From the NCBI RefSeq assembly GCF_020085105.1, contig NC_058063.1, positions 15,547,262-15,611,261 on the forward strand: a DNA stretch of 64,000 nt, read 5' to 3'. Of this stretch, positions 35,601-48,000 are shown one piece after another (the first letter of the stretch is position 1; the number at the start of each line of letters is the position of its first letter). The stretch is from Siniperca chuatsi. Taxonomy: Eukaryota > Chordata > Actinopteri > Centrarchiformes > Sinipercidae. Position numbers and translations under genes: made by a program. A model generated the notes under the pieces. It saw nothing but the letters and a program-made list of their open reading frames with translations. It was not told where the DNA came from and searched no databases.

Positions 35601-38600
35601 ATACAGTTAATAGAATATCGAAATTGTTGGTGTGTCATAGTTTGGGGGTTTTGGTCCTGTTTTAAGTGTATTTAGTCCAGGTTTTTTCCTCTGTTCATTG
35701 TCAGTCTGTTGTTCCTTGTCCTGTGCATTTTGGTTGTACTTTGTCCCTGTGTCAAGCATCCCGGCATTTCTTATCTGTGAGTTCTGTTGAGTTGATGCTT
35801 TATTCCCTTGGACTTTGCCTGGATTATGGACTTTTGAATTTTGCCTGCTCCATGTCAGATTTGTTTGCCTAGTTGGACTGATTACCTGGTTTTGACCACT
35901 GCCTGCCTGAAACCTGTGTAAGCCTTTATTCTTTATTAAATCATTGCACTTTACCAGCCTGCATCCGTTGCCTGCATTTGGGTCCTATTCTTTGTGTTCC
36001 CTGCTCCCTTGCGTAACAACCACATGACACGATGATTAGTTTTCTGTCGATTGATTAATTGACTAATTCTTTCACCAATAGTACATTTATACATTTATTT
36101 GCTATTATAAAATAATACACAATAAACCAACCAATGTGTGGTACACATCAGTTTAACATGGTTTGAACGCAGTTCTCAAATTAAACAAACTACTATCAAC
36201 ACTACTAACACATTACAACCAGATTTTTAGGGTTTCTTCCATCATGTATGCATTTGGGGAAAACGTCTGTCTTTAAACTGTCCACACACAATTCTCTCAA
36301 TCATTATATGTTAAATACTTAACCCCAAACACTACACTACTACATTTCTACCATCAAATACATGGGTTTAATACCCCCCCATTTCCACTTTCTATTTCAA
36401 CGCAGTGATCCTGCACATATGGAACATGATGTAACTCCCGAACTCATTATTGTGATCCAGATTTCTTATCTCTAATATGAGTCTGTGTAAAAGTTTAATG
36501 GAACTGGGCCCAAGTGGGACAGTAATGGCCTGTGCTTCATGTAATGCAAGGACACAAGTCAGAATATGAGTTCAATTAAATGCATCGGAGCAATTATACA
36601 CTGTAGAATTGGCCTATTCACTATTAACTAAAATGCATTTGAAACTTTCAAACATTGAGGTTTGATCAACTTTAATATAATATGAACAGCTTTGCATCAC
36701 TTTATTTATCACCCTCATCTGAGTCAGAGTAAGGCAGGATTGTTCCAGCGATGTGTAATTTAATTAAACCGCCCAGGCTTCATGTGTAATTTAATTAAAC
36801 CGCCCAGGCTTCATGTGCTGTTGTTTTGGAACAAGAAATTATTTATGTTGCTATCAATTTGATCTTCAGGATAAATGTTACATTATTACCAGGCTCTGCT
36901 CTATTATCTTAATAATTCATAAAGATGGCACCAGTTTCACCTAATGTTGGCTTGTCATGGCTTGGCAGAGAAATTATTCTCTTTTGACAAAAATCTTGTG
37001 TTTGACTTGGAGAAATATTTCTGGTCCAGATATGAAGGGGAAGAAATGCCTCTGCCAATAAATTTGAAGAAAAGGGGAGGCATATCCCTACTTAAAGCTT
37101 ATTTGGAAAAAGACATAAAAGAATGAAATCTCCCCAACTGTCAAGCTGGCCTGATTAAAGTTTAAATTGAAGTCTCTGTAAAATTGTAACTTTGTATGAC
37201 TGAATAAGTAACAATCAGAGTGATTTGAAAAAGAAAACGTCCAGGTATTTAATAAGAGATAAAGCTAATCTGTGTCATCAGGACAGTGTGGGTGTGGTTT
37301 GATCAGATTTGACTGACAGTGATCTGGCGACATAAGCAACAGCCCCACAACAGATCAGCAGATTTTAATTCCAGTGTTGCTAAATCCTGATTGGTGCATG
37401 GAAGTGTGTGACATCACCTTTTTCCAACTGAGCCCCGCCTACTTCAAACCAGTGAGAAGAGCAATAACAAAAGTACAAATACACAAATATCATGTGTTAA
37501 ATAACCAAAATCGGTCTAACTTTGGCAGAAAATAGTTGGTTAAAGCAGGACCACATTGCCCACAGTAAGAAGTTGATTGAGAAAATATGATTTCAGGGCC
37601 TTTAAAGTTTTTGGAGCAATAGGCATAAAGTTGGTGTAAATAAAAGTTAAAAACTCTTAAGGGGGGGGGGTCCTCCTGGTGGAATGTTTGAGTCCGGCCC
37701 GCGGCCCTTTGCTGCATGTCATCCCCTCTCTCTCTCTCCCACATTTCCACTTCCTGTCTCTCTTCAGCTGTTCCTATCAAAGAAAGGCAAAAGCCCAAAA
37801 AAATCATCTTAAAAAAAGGCAGAATAAGTAGGATTGTTCTAGAGAGAGCTAGAAAATGAATGAAGAGTGAGCAGCATTAGCGAGAACAAAGCAGTGAATC
37901 AGAGAAATAAAACGTTATTTTCTCATTATTTCACGGCGGTTACTTTCTAAAGCACAAATATATTTATCCCACACCTCCGTACAACCCTGCGGGAAGGAGC
38001 CACATCCTTCATCCTGTCCGCTCTGTGGCCTCTCTACACCCCACCTTCGGTCAAACAGACAGAGACAGACGGAGACAGCAATGTCACTACTTTTTTTTAT
38101 AAAGTCCCGACCTCACAGCCTGCACGTTATTATTGGCTAGAGGCTGCACACAACTGCCCAAAGGTTGATGCCCAGAAACGTCCTGAACACAGTAAACTAA
38201 TAAGAAACTAAGAAAATACAGGCAGAGGGCAGGGTCTCTGCAGATACAGACACCGCCACACATTTCCAGTGGGTCATAAGTTATGATTGAGAGGGATTAT
38301 TTTTGTATGAGTCTATATATTGTTTTTTAAGAAACTTATTCTGTGTTTAAGTCAGTGTACATTTAAAGTAATTGCAAATATAACGTAAGTAATAACTTTA
38401 TTGTAGTTTTTGTACACCATAATTTAATAAACCATGATTTAATCCAGTCATCTTTCAATGAATGAGAAAATGTAAACAATTTAAGTCTTCTATCTGCAGT
38501 GTGACTGCAGTGCACCAGCCTTGTTTTGTAGCCAGTGGTAATTAAGCAAACATCTAGCTTACTGAATTAATAATGTTGGATCCAGATACCTGTTCAGTGT

Positions 38601-38991
38601 GGCGGTGAACATGCCTCCTGTGTTCTCTATGGCTCTCTGTGAGTCTGGATATAAATACACCCAAGCCAGAGAAGTAGCACCAAAAGACCTAGTTAAGAGC
38701 TAGAGTTAAGTAGTTTTTATTTTAGAACGTGATTAGGTACTTCAAATCAGAGCTAGATACACATGTCTATGCTTTGTTGTCACACAGTACTTGATAGAGT
38801 TGGCAATCAGTAATACTGGTTACAAAACAAAGCTCAAGCATGGTGGTCATTTTGGTGATTGGAGCAGCTTTTGAAGTTTTTGAGTGAAACGAGAATAATT
38901 GGAAAGATGGTAATAGGAAATATGGTGCCCAGGAATTGAGTGTGTTTGTGAAATAGACAGTGTGGTGCTGGATATGGTAATCTCAGAGTCA

Positions 38992-39047
<56 letters not shown>

Positions 39048-42000
39048 TACTGCAACAGCCATTTTCTGAAGAGTTTCTAAGGGAAATGATGGATGAGTCC
39101 CAGTGGCTCTTAAAGAACAATCTCCTATAAATAGAATATTTAATAAACATTTCCAAGGTTGTTTAAATGTAGCAGAGAAGGACAGCATATTCTTTGTACT
39201 GTTTATCTATCTCTTGTTGTTTAGCTTAACGGTACATGTTTTATTCTCCTTTGAGGTCTGGGAAAGTGATGCTCTATTATCAGTCCCAAAACCCTTTGAG
39301 CAGAAATTCAGACAAATTGTTTGTTGTCACTGAGAATTATTGTGTTTTTGGGAGTTTCCATTCTCTCACACTGGGACTGAATGTCTGGCCAGGAAAACAA
39401 TAAATATCAGTGAAGAGAGCACTAAAACCTAAAGGGAAATAATATGTTTAGCTTGTAAGCCTTAAACTCTTTTATTTTAACACAGAGATCCCATTGAGTC
39501 TGGCAGAGGACTTTGTAATGTAATTCCATTGAAAAGGGAAGTTTGATGGCGCATTGTATTTGCTAGCGATCTAAGATCACCTTAATAAATGAATGATTTA
39601 AAAGGCCATCTATATTTTGTTTATCTCTAGGGTGCAAACTCTATTAGAGCTGCCAGTAGCCTGTATTCGGTGCCTAATAAAGTTTTTACAAGCAGTTGCA
39701 ATATAAAATAAGAAGCCAATATTACCAAAACAAGACTGTATATTGGTCCCTCACTGCTTTGATACCAAGAATCCAATCTGCTAAAGTAGGGCTGGGAAAT
39801 ATATTTGTAGTTTTTGAAACTGAAATCAGATTTTTATTGCTGCAACTAATGATTATTTTATTCATTAATCTGCCAGTTAATTTCTCAGTTAATTGATAAA
39901 TTGATTAATCGTTTTGTCTATAAAATGTCAGAAAACTGTGAGGCTGTTTGTCTCCAGGTGACATTGACCTCTGACCCTTGAGGATGCCATGCAGGGATTA
40001 ATAAAGTCACCTTACTACTATTAGTTTCTGCTGGACTTTTTTTCAACAAACTTTCTAGTCTCAATGACTCTTTCGTTGATTTTAACTGCAGCCAGCTAAA
40101 GTTACTGCAACATTTCTACCATTTTCCCTCCAAATCATCTACTTTTTTCGCAGACTTTGTCAACATCCACATCCATTTCTCTTTATTCTTTTCCCCTTTT
40201 TTTACTTTTTTCTCTCTTTCAACTGTTACTTTCATTTCATTGTCTTGTGTTTGCTTTCTCTCTTTGCCATTTGATATATATATATATATATCTCAAAACC
40301 ACTGGTGTGGTTTAACACATATTTTCTTCCAGTAAAGGGATCCAGTGTAAGTGTTTGTGTACATGTCCAACCTTCAGCGGCTCTTCCCTCTTCCCTCTTA
40401 CTCAGGTTGTGCGAAAGCAGGAGGCGTTCGCTTCTCAGAGGAAACCCCCACTGCTGGAGCCCCATCACATGTTCACTTCGACGAAAAGCTGCATGACTCC
40501 ATCGTCATGGTGACTCCGGAGGATGACGGCAACTTCATGGTCAAGGTGTGTTGAACCTTGCAATAGCCTGACACTTGATAGCTACAGTGGACAAGTAAAT
40601 CTGTTTAAATTTTCCCCAAATTAAATTTTATTTAGTTGAATTTGTTCAACTCACTCAGTTTCTGCTGTTGGTATACGTCCTTTTTAAAATTCAGGTCTTG
40701 TGACTCTGTTTGTGATTCCACAAAAAGATGACCTTGCTCCAACCTCTTACCATCAGTGTTCAATCTTCAATCACAGCACAGTCACATCTTACAGTCTGTC
40801 CACTGTAACATGCTGAGGGCAAGGAGGACTTAACGTTACTGACGGACAGACAGGCTAAGATAATTCACTTTCTACCTTGTTTGTTTTATGTTCCCGTCAG
40901 TTGTGTGATATGATCAATCAGCAAACAAGATTTGTCGACCCAAGAATGATGCTAATAGTCTGAGGTTACGTTTATCGTGCACCACTGCTTTAGTCTACAA
41001 GCAATCAGAATACAGAAAATGGAGTGTTAAATTATAAGAAAGACTACTGAGATATTAGTCACAGATTAAGTTTATGCTGATACTCTCTACTGTATGTCCA
41101 ACTTATAAAGGTGCAGTTAATTGGGTGTAATTGTATTTGTCTGCAGTTTTTTTTACTCATGATTATGTTTGGAGGCACCTCTAATTATCAGATAATGATA
41201 CCAAGCTCAGTTATCAGCTGGCATCATCACATGCTCCCTTAGATCAAAAATGGTCTGCAGTAGTTTTCTGCCCAGCCTACAGACATTATTCAGTCCCATC
41301 TGCTTCATGGACACCATGTACAGCAGACAACTTAATCCAAGTCCAAGTTAATTGTCCTGTCAGGGTAATAATATCTTTGTGGATCAGATTCACAATAAAA
41401 ACATACAGTTAAAACGCCTGACATACTATCTAGCAAGTCGGACAAGACTAGGAGTCAACAGCTTGAAGGCCAACACAACACAAAATACAAAGTTCATACT
41501 GTACAGGCACAATATCCTATATGATTTCATCTTCAAATTAATCAATGTAGTGGTAATCAATCTAAATAAAAGGCCAGGCCAAACCAAGGTACAATACTAA
41601 GGATGTAAACAGACATTACCATAGTTCAAAAAACCAACACTACCTGCTCACAAGTTATATCTGTAAAGCCCACTGGCCCTGAAAGTCTTGTAATTGGTCA
41701 TAATTAGGGTGCCATGTTTTTCAAGTGGTGGATATAATATTCAAAGGTAACTCTTTGATCTAGTGGCGCAGTCCCCTCAGTTTCTACGAGCACTGATGGG
41801 CTTTATCTGCGAAACATCCAGGAGAAGATTAAAGTCTTTTCTCATCACCGTTAATCTCCTCTGTCAGCTATAAAGGCACAGCACAATGATATCAGACTTC
41901 TCATCTGTTCTCTGCTGTCAGCTCTTAAATCCTGGAGGTGCTCAACTCAGGAGCCAAGCAACAGCAACAGAAGGCGCCAAAGGCTCCAAAACTTCAAAAA

Positions 42001-45000
42001 CTGTAATAATAGGAGCCTGTGGAAAAACTTACTGCTGTGCCTTCAATTTGACCATTAATGACCATGAACTTGTTTTAGCTGTACAGATGGTGTAGTCCCT
42101 CATTTGTGAAAAAAGAAAACCCCTCTTTGAACAGAAATGGTGGTCTGAGATTCAATCTGCCCAACATTTACCACAGTGTTTTAACACCTTGGTCAAGCCA
42201 ATCATATGCTAATCAGGTACTTAACAGTGATGAGGGAGGTGCAGCCAGAAAACAATAGGCCTGATTTCTGGGCCATCATGGAAACAAAGAAGGTCAGTTT
42301 CAGGTGAAACTAGGCAGGGTAAACAGCACTCAGGAAGACTCCTCCCTGAGGGCAGGGCTTAAGCAACACAGAGTAGCTTAAATTTGAGTTCTCAGACCAT
42401 TTTCACAATTGAGAATGACTTCCGGATGGGAGCCGAAACGTCTTGAATTTGAAAACATTGTCCAGATGACTACGACTGAAACCTTTTCTACAATTAGCTG
42501 TACAGACTTCATTAACATTGAAGCTGCTGATGATCATGATGCTAATGAAAGGTTGCATAAATGAAACATGTTCCTTCTAACAGTTAAAACTGTTTGTTTT
42601 TTTAACAGCTCTTTAATCCTATCTTGTCCTAGTAGCAGTTTTTCATGGCTTTTTCTCTTTGAATTAGTATTGTTGTGAACATTAGTAGCACTGAAAATAT
42701 AGGGAGAAACATGAAGGATACTTTGCAGCAAAGGTCCTTTGCTCAATTTGAGCACAGGACATGACGGTTACATGTTTTAGCTTCACAGGCTACCATGCCT
42801 TTTGAGACTTCAGTTGTACCCGAACAGATTTTAAATTTGTGAAATTGTGCAGTTTGGCTCCATGGATTACAATGTCGGTCTCTTGGTCGGTCGGTCATTT
42901 CATCACTTTGGTTCAGACTGAAATATCTCAACCAAGTCCCTCAATGATGAATCCTAATGACTTTGGTGATTCCCTGACTTTTCTTGTAGCACCACAATGA
43001 GGTTGACTTTTGTGGTTTTGAGTGTAATATCTTAGCAACTATTGTATGGATTACCATGAAATTTAGTACAGATATTCATATCCCCCTCTGGATGAATTGT
43101 AATAACTTTGGTGATACAGTAGACTTTCTGTCTAGTGCCACCATTGGGTCAAAATTTTCATTTGTCCAAAACTTTGGTTTATGACCAAATACCTGCAAAA
43201 CTAATGACATTCCCATCAGCCTCAGGAATAGTTACCAAATGTTAGCATACTAATACACTAAACTAAGAATGTAACCATGGTAAACATTATACCTATTAAA
43301 CATCTGCATGTTACCAGTGAACATGTTAGAGCGTGTTAGCATTTAGGTCAAAGCATCACTGTGCCTCACAGAGCCGCTAGCATGGCTGCAGAGTCTTGTT
43401 TTTAGATGTTGGATGAGGAGAGGAAGGAGTATAACAATGAGAGTTTACAGGTGAATAATGGCTCCTAATGTGAAAGCAATTTAAAAGCATTGATTTAAAT
43501 GGTTGAGAAAAGACATGCACACAGGCAGAGGACCGACCACATGATTTATCTAACAAGTCATGGATTTGTTTCTCTTCGAGTGGATGGCACACAAAAGTGC
43601 ATGTCAAGTAGCTCATATTTTCAAAATGGCTTTTGAAAAGATTTCCTGCCTGCAGGGAGAGTATGTCCTAGAATTGTTTATTTCACTGAAGAAGCCTAAC
43701 CTTCTCGCTTTAGTTGATAAGTTAAACGACTCAGACATTCCTTTCTTTATTTTATTTTTCTGTGGATTTATAAATGTAAATATGACTTTCACAGGTTGAA
43801 GATATAAGTGCACTAAGCTTGGATGATATATCTGCCTTAATAGACACCAAACACATTCAGAAGGCTTTCAGGTTAGCCTTCTTCTACTACTATTTCTCAG
43901 TTATACTCCCAAAGGAAAGTTTGGTACATGCTCACTGTAACTAAGCCTTTCCAAGCTTTGAAGCTAATTCACAGCCAAATCAATTTGCTTAAAAGATGGA
44001 CTACAAACTTGGCTGTTCTCAGTTACAGAGCAGCCTGTATGTGTGAGTGTGTGTGCATGTTTCTCAAAGCTTTTTAAGTGTGCTTGAGAGTGGGCCAAAA
44101 ATACTGTCAGCCCGCCGTCATGGCTCATCGTGGAGGGGGGGAGATGATGGGGGGTGGGGTGTTGGTGTTGGTGTTGCTATGGAAACGGCGATCCTCACCG
44201 AAAGACCAAAGATGAGGTGGGAGTGTGTGGGATGGAAGCGGTATGCATATAACAGCTGTATGAATACCAATTTTGAGGAAGGTTATTTGAATTTCACAAA
44301 CTCTGTATGTCCATGCGGCAGATGGGGCCATGTAGAAACAACACATAATCCTTGTTAATTTTTCTGTGTGTATGCGTAATAGTTTCTGAATAAGATGGTG
44401 AAGCAGGAGATGGAAATGAGAAACTGTCAGTGCTACAGAGATCAGCTAAAGAAGTGTTGCTGCAGAAGCCATGCTTTTTTTTTCTTTGGGGGGCATTTGT
44501 TTTGCCTTTATTTGACAATAACAGCTGAAGATATAGACAGGAAAGATGGGAGTGAGAGAGGGGCTGAGATGTAGCAAAGGGCTGTGGGCTGGAATCAAAC
44601 CCTGGCTGCTGCGGCAAAGACCCAGCTCCGGCCCATGGGGTACGCGAACCACCAGGGTGCCCCAGGCCGCACATTTTTAAATTCAAATTATTGTGTGTGA
44701 CACAGGACAGCCAAGCCAATGCTTATGAACTTTTTTCAGTAGGTTTACATGGCCATTAACTATAATCATATTCCTGTTAGTAACCAGATTAAGGGTTAAT
44801 AACAGCAAGGATGTGTGGTTGCCTACAGGAAACATTGAAGAGGGATGGGAAATTGAAGAGGCTATACTGGTATTTATTTTTAGTTTAAAGCAGCACTAAT
44901 CAATATTTTTATATTAACAATGGATCAAATAACTGTGTGTATTTTGAAGGGTAGGGCTCGTAGTGACAAACCCACAGAGAATTATTACCTGACTCACCAG

Positions 45001-48000
45001 TTATCCTCAGCTTTACTAAGCCTTTTAGCATCTTTCCACTCATTGTTTTCATTTTCTGGCCCGCAACTTTACTATTTTGGTTCAGTCTCGCCGCTCTCAG
45101 TGTTGTTTCCAGACACAATAGGCAGTTGTTTTTGGTCACTTTGGTTTATGACCAAATACCTGCAAAACTAATGACATTCCCATCAGCCTCAGGGCTAATT
45201 AGCAAATGTTAGCATACTAATACACTAAACTAAGAATGTAACCATGGTAAACATTATACCTATTAAACATCTGCATGTTACCAGTGAACATGTTAGAGCG
45301 TGTTAGCATTTAGGTCAAAGCATCACTGTGCCTCACAGAGCCGCTAGCATGGCTGCAGAGTCTTGTTTTTAGATGTTGGATGAGGAGAGGAAGGAGTATA
45401 ACAATGAGAACATTGTTTACAGGAGAATAATGGCTCTTAATGTGAAAGCAATTTAAAAGCACTGATTTAAATGGTTGAGAAAAGACATGCACACAGACAG
45501 AGGACTGACCACAAGTCATTGATTTGTTTCTCTTCGAGTGGCTGGCACACAAAATCAAGTGTATCTTAAGTAGCTCATGTTTTCAAAATAGCTTTTGAAA
45601 AGATTTCCTGCCTGCTGGGAGAGTATGTCCTAGAATTGTTTATATCAATATTACAGAATAAGTTAAGCTGTCTTTGTTCTCATTTTCTCTCCTTTGTACT
45701 GTTACTGAATAAGCCTAACCTTCTCGCTGTAGTTGATAAGTTCAACGATTCAGACGTTCCTTTCTTCACTTTATTTTTCTCTGGATTTATGACAGATTTA
45801 AATATAAATATGACTTTCCCCAGTTGAAGATACACTAAACTTGGATGGTACATAGTTTTATAATATATTGATTTCAGTGAACAAGCTCTGATAAACCCAC
45901 TGTACGTTACTTGCCTAGCACCAAACGGCTGACAGACAAAGTTAGCGACTAGCTGGTTAACATAGTGGAGCATTTAGCAGCGAAATCTCAGAGCTAAACA
46001 GAGCTAAAAGGAGAGTGAATGTTGGACGGAAATTCATCAGGTGGACACAAACACGACTACCAAAAAATGCTAATGTTGCTCCATGTCTTCTGGATGTGTA
46101 AATAGACAACCTTTTTGCTAACTTGTTTGCTAACAAGTTCCCTACAACATCTTTATCAAGTGGTACTATGTCAGTGTTGTGTTTACAGCTTGTTCCACTG
46201 CCCCCAAGTGGCCAAATTCAATTTATTTAATTTTCCAACTGGTTTCTGGTTTGATAAATTCTGCTTTGGTTGCCCCTATTACCATTTTGACACAATGAGA
46301 GCACTAACGGAAACCAGACTGAAACATTTACATACCACAGTGTGTTCATCAAAGTTATGCTTACCCTTATTATGACTTTAATTAAAGTACGATAATCTGC
46401 TTAAGATGCATGCCAGCACAAATGACTCTACTGATTTACCATATGGAGTCACACCAAAATTTATTTTATATTCTAGCATTGTCAAATTGCTGTAAACCAG
46501 AATTTAAAAGTGCTCACAAATAAATCTTATGTCAATACTTCATTCACTGTCCATGGAGGATTGTCGTTTTTTTCCCTCTTCAGTTTCTAGTTCATAAAGA
46601 GTGTTGTATGTTCATAAATACAGACTGAATTGTCTTGATGAACTGGACATACAAGTGCATAAAATGTGTGGTATTCCCCTTCAAGTTGACTAAAGAATTG
46701 CTCCATTGTTTTGGATGAACGCTGAGTCATTTGTTTCTCTGGGTGTGTCCAACTCCCAGTGTGACACATAGTACATCTTTTGAAATGACATGTTACTGTC
46801 ATCACTCAGTAGTGCATACATACAATAGACTCGTAAACTAGAAATACTTTAAATTGCTTACTAACTGAAATGTTTCATATTGGTTATCACTTTTTGGTCT
46901 CCATCGTTGAAGCATTTCACAACCTCTCTTTTTGTCCAAATCTGCAGCTCGAAATTCAAACTAAATCAATTTTTCAGAGACAGTTTACAGTCTCTGGACA
47001 TGCGTAGGCCTAGGCTCACAGAATGATTATTGTGTTTGTCTGCAGTGCTCCTTCGGTGTTCCCTCTCTCCTTTCTCTCTTCATGCTGTTTGCAGCCTCCG
47101 CTCTGCTGCGTTGCTTTAAGGGGTCGTGTGGTGCTGAAGCTGCCGTTGCAGCTCTAGCTAGAGGGGCTTTAGGCTTATCTCTCCTTGCCTGCACTTCCCT
47201 ACGGTCTCTGTCTCTCTCGCTGTCTCTCTTTTTTTTACCTGTCTCCTCTGTGAGGCTTTCCTCACTCTGTGAAGACTCCCTCATTAATTTTTCTCTTTGC
47301 TAAATATTAGGCTGCTACCTCTACATTACTCCCCTCTCTCTACCTCTCTGTTGCTCTTTCTCGCACTTGCCTACCTTATAGTCTCCTTTTAAATTTTGCT
47401 TATGGGTAATATGGATTGAAAAAGTGTGAAATGTTCTGTACGCAGCAAAAGAAATTGAATTATTTTGGGTAATAAATGTTGGCTGTAAATAGGAGCATGG
47501 TCATGTCATTAGTATTTCAGTTAATATTGAGAAAGTTCATTCTTGACATTGGGAATAGTAGTTGACATACAAATCTTAGCACAAGGTCCAAAAAGTAGCT
47601 GTTCTGAAGCCTTGAGTTGTATCAAACAAGATGGAGTTTGCCCAGTTGACTCGGCATTGTAGATGTTCAAATATGTGAATTTTGAAAATGTACATCATGG
47701 ATGAGAAGTCCTTAAAGTGCTCAGAAAAATTTTAATGTCTTCAATTCCACTGCAACTGGACAAACTCCATCTGCTAAGGAAGATCATGTGATATGATTGA
47801 AACCCCCAGAAGTGTTAATTACACGTACTGAATTTTGGAAATGTCATATGCACAGAAGCTCTGGCTAGGGCTGAAACAAATGATTTTTTTCATGATCGAT
47901 TAATCTATCTAATATTTTTGTGATTAATCACTTAATCACTTAGTCTGTAAAATGTCACAAAATAGTGAAAAATCCATATTAGGTGATGTCTTCAAATTTC

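Larger units (their letters stand above)
29602..40405 (+). other. adissp intron 2, no exon recognised
   Basis: About 10.8 kb, mostly A-T rich. Identified contents are the 104-bp duplicated segment, an LTR-like block in a MITE, a reversed SINE copy, and (CA)n and (TA)n runs. The repeat-like DNA between 37120 and 38300 was not assigned to a family. Confidence 0.5.

Noticed and set aside
36944-37126. 60-codon frame starting MLACHGLAEKLFSF
   Set aside because: Too short, no family, no supporting splice sites.
38834-39188. Cysteine/valine-rich open frames
   Set aside because: They are translations of the (CA)n/(TG)n microsatellite.
47027-47284. Arg/Asp/Glu-rich minus-strand frame of 85 codons
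   Set aside because: Arises from a TCTC-type pyrimidine tract with low complexity; no homologue recognised.
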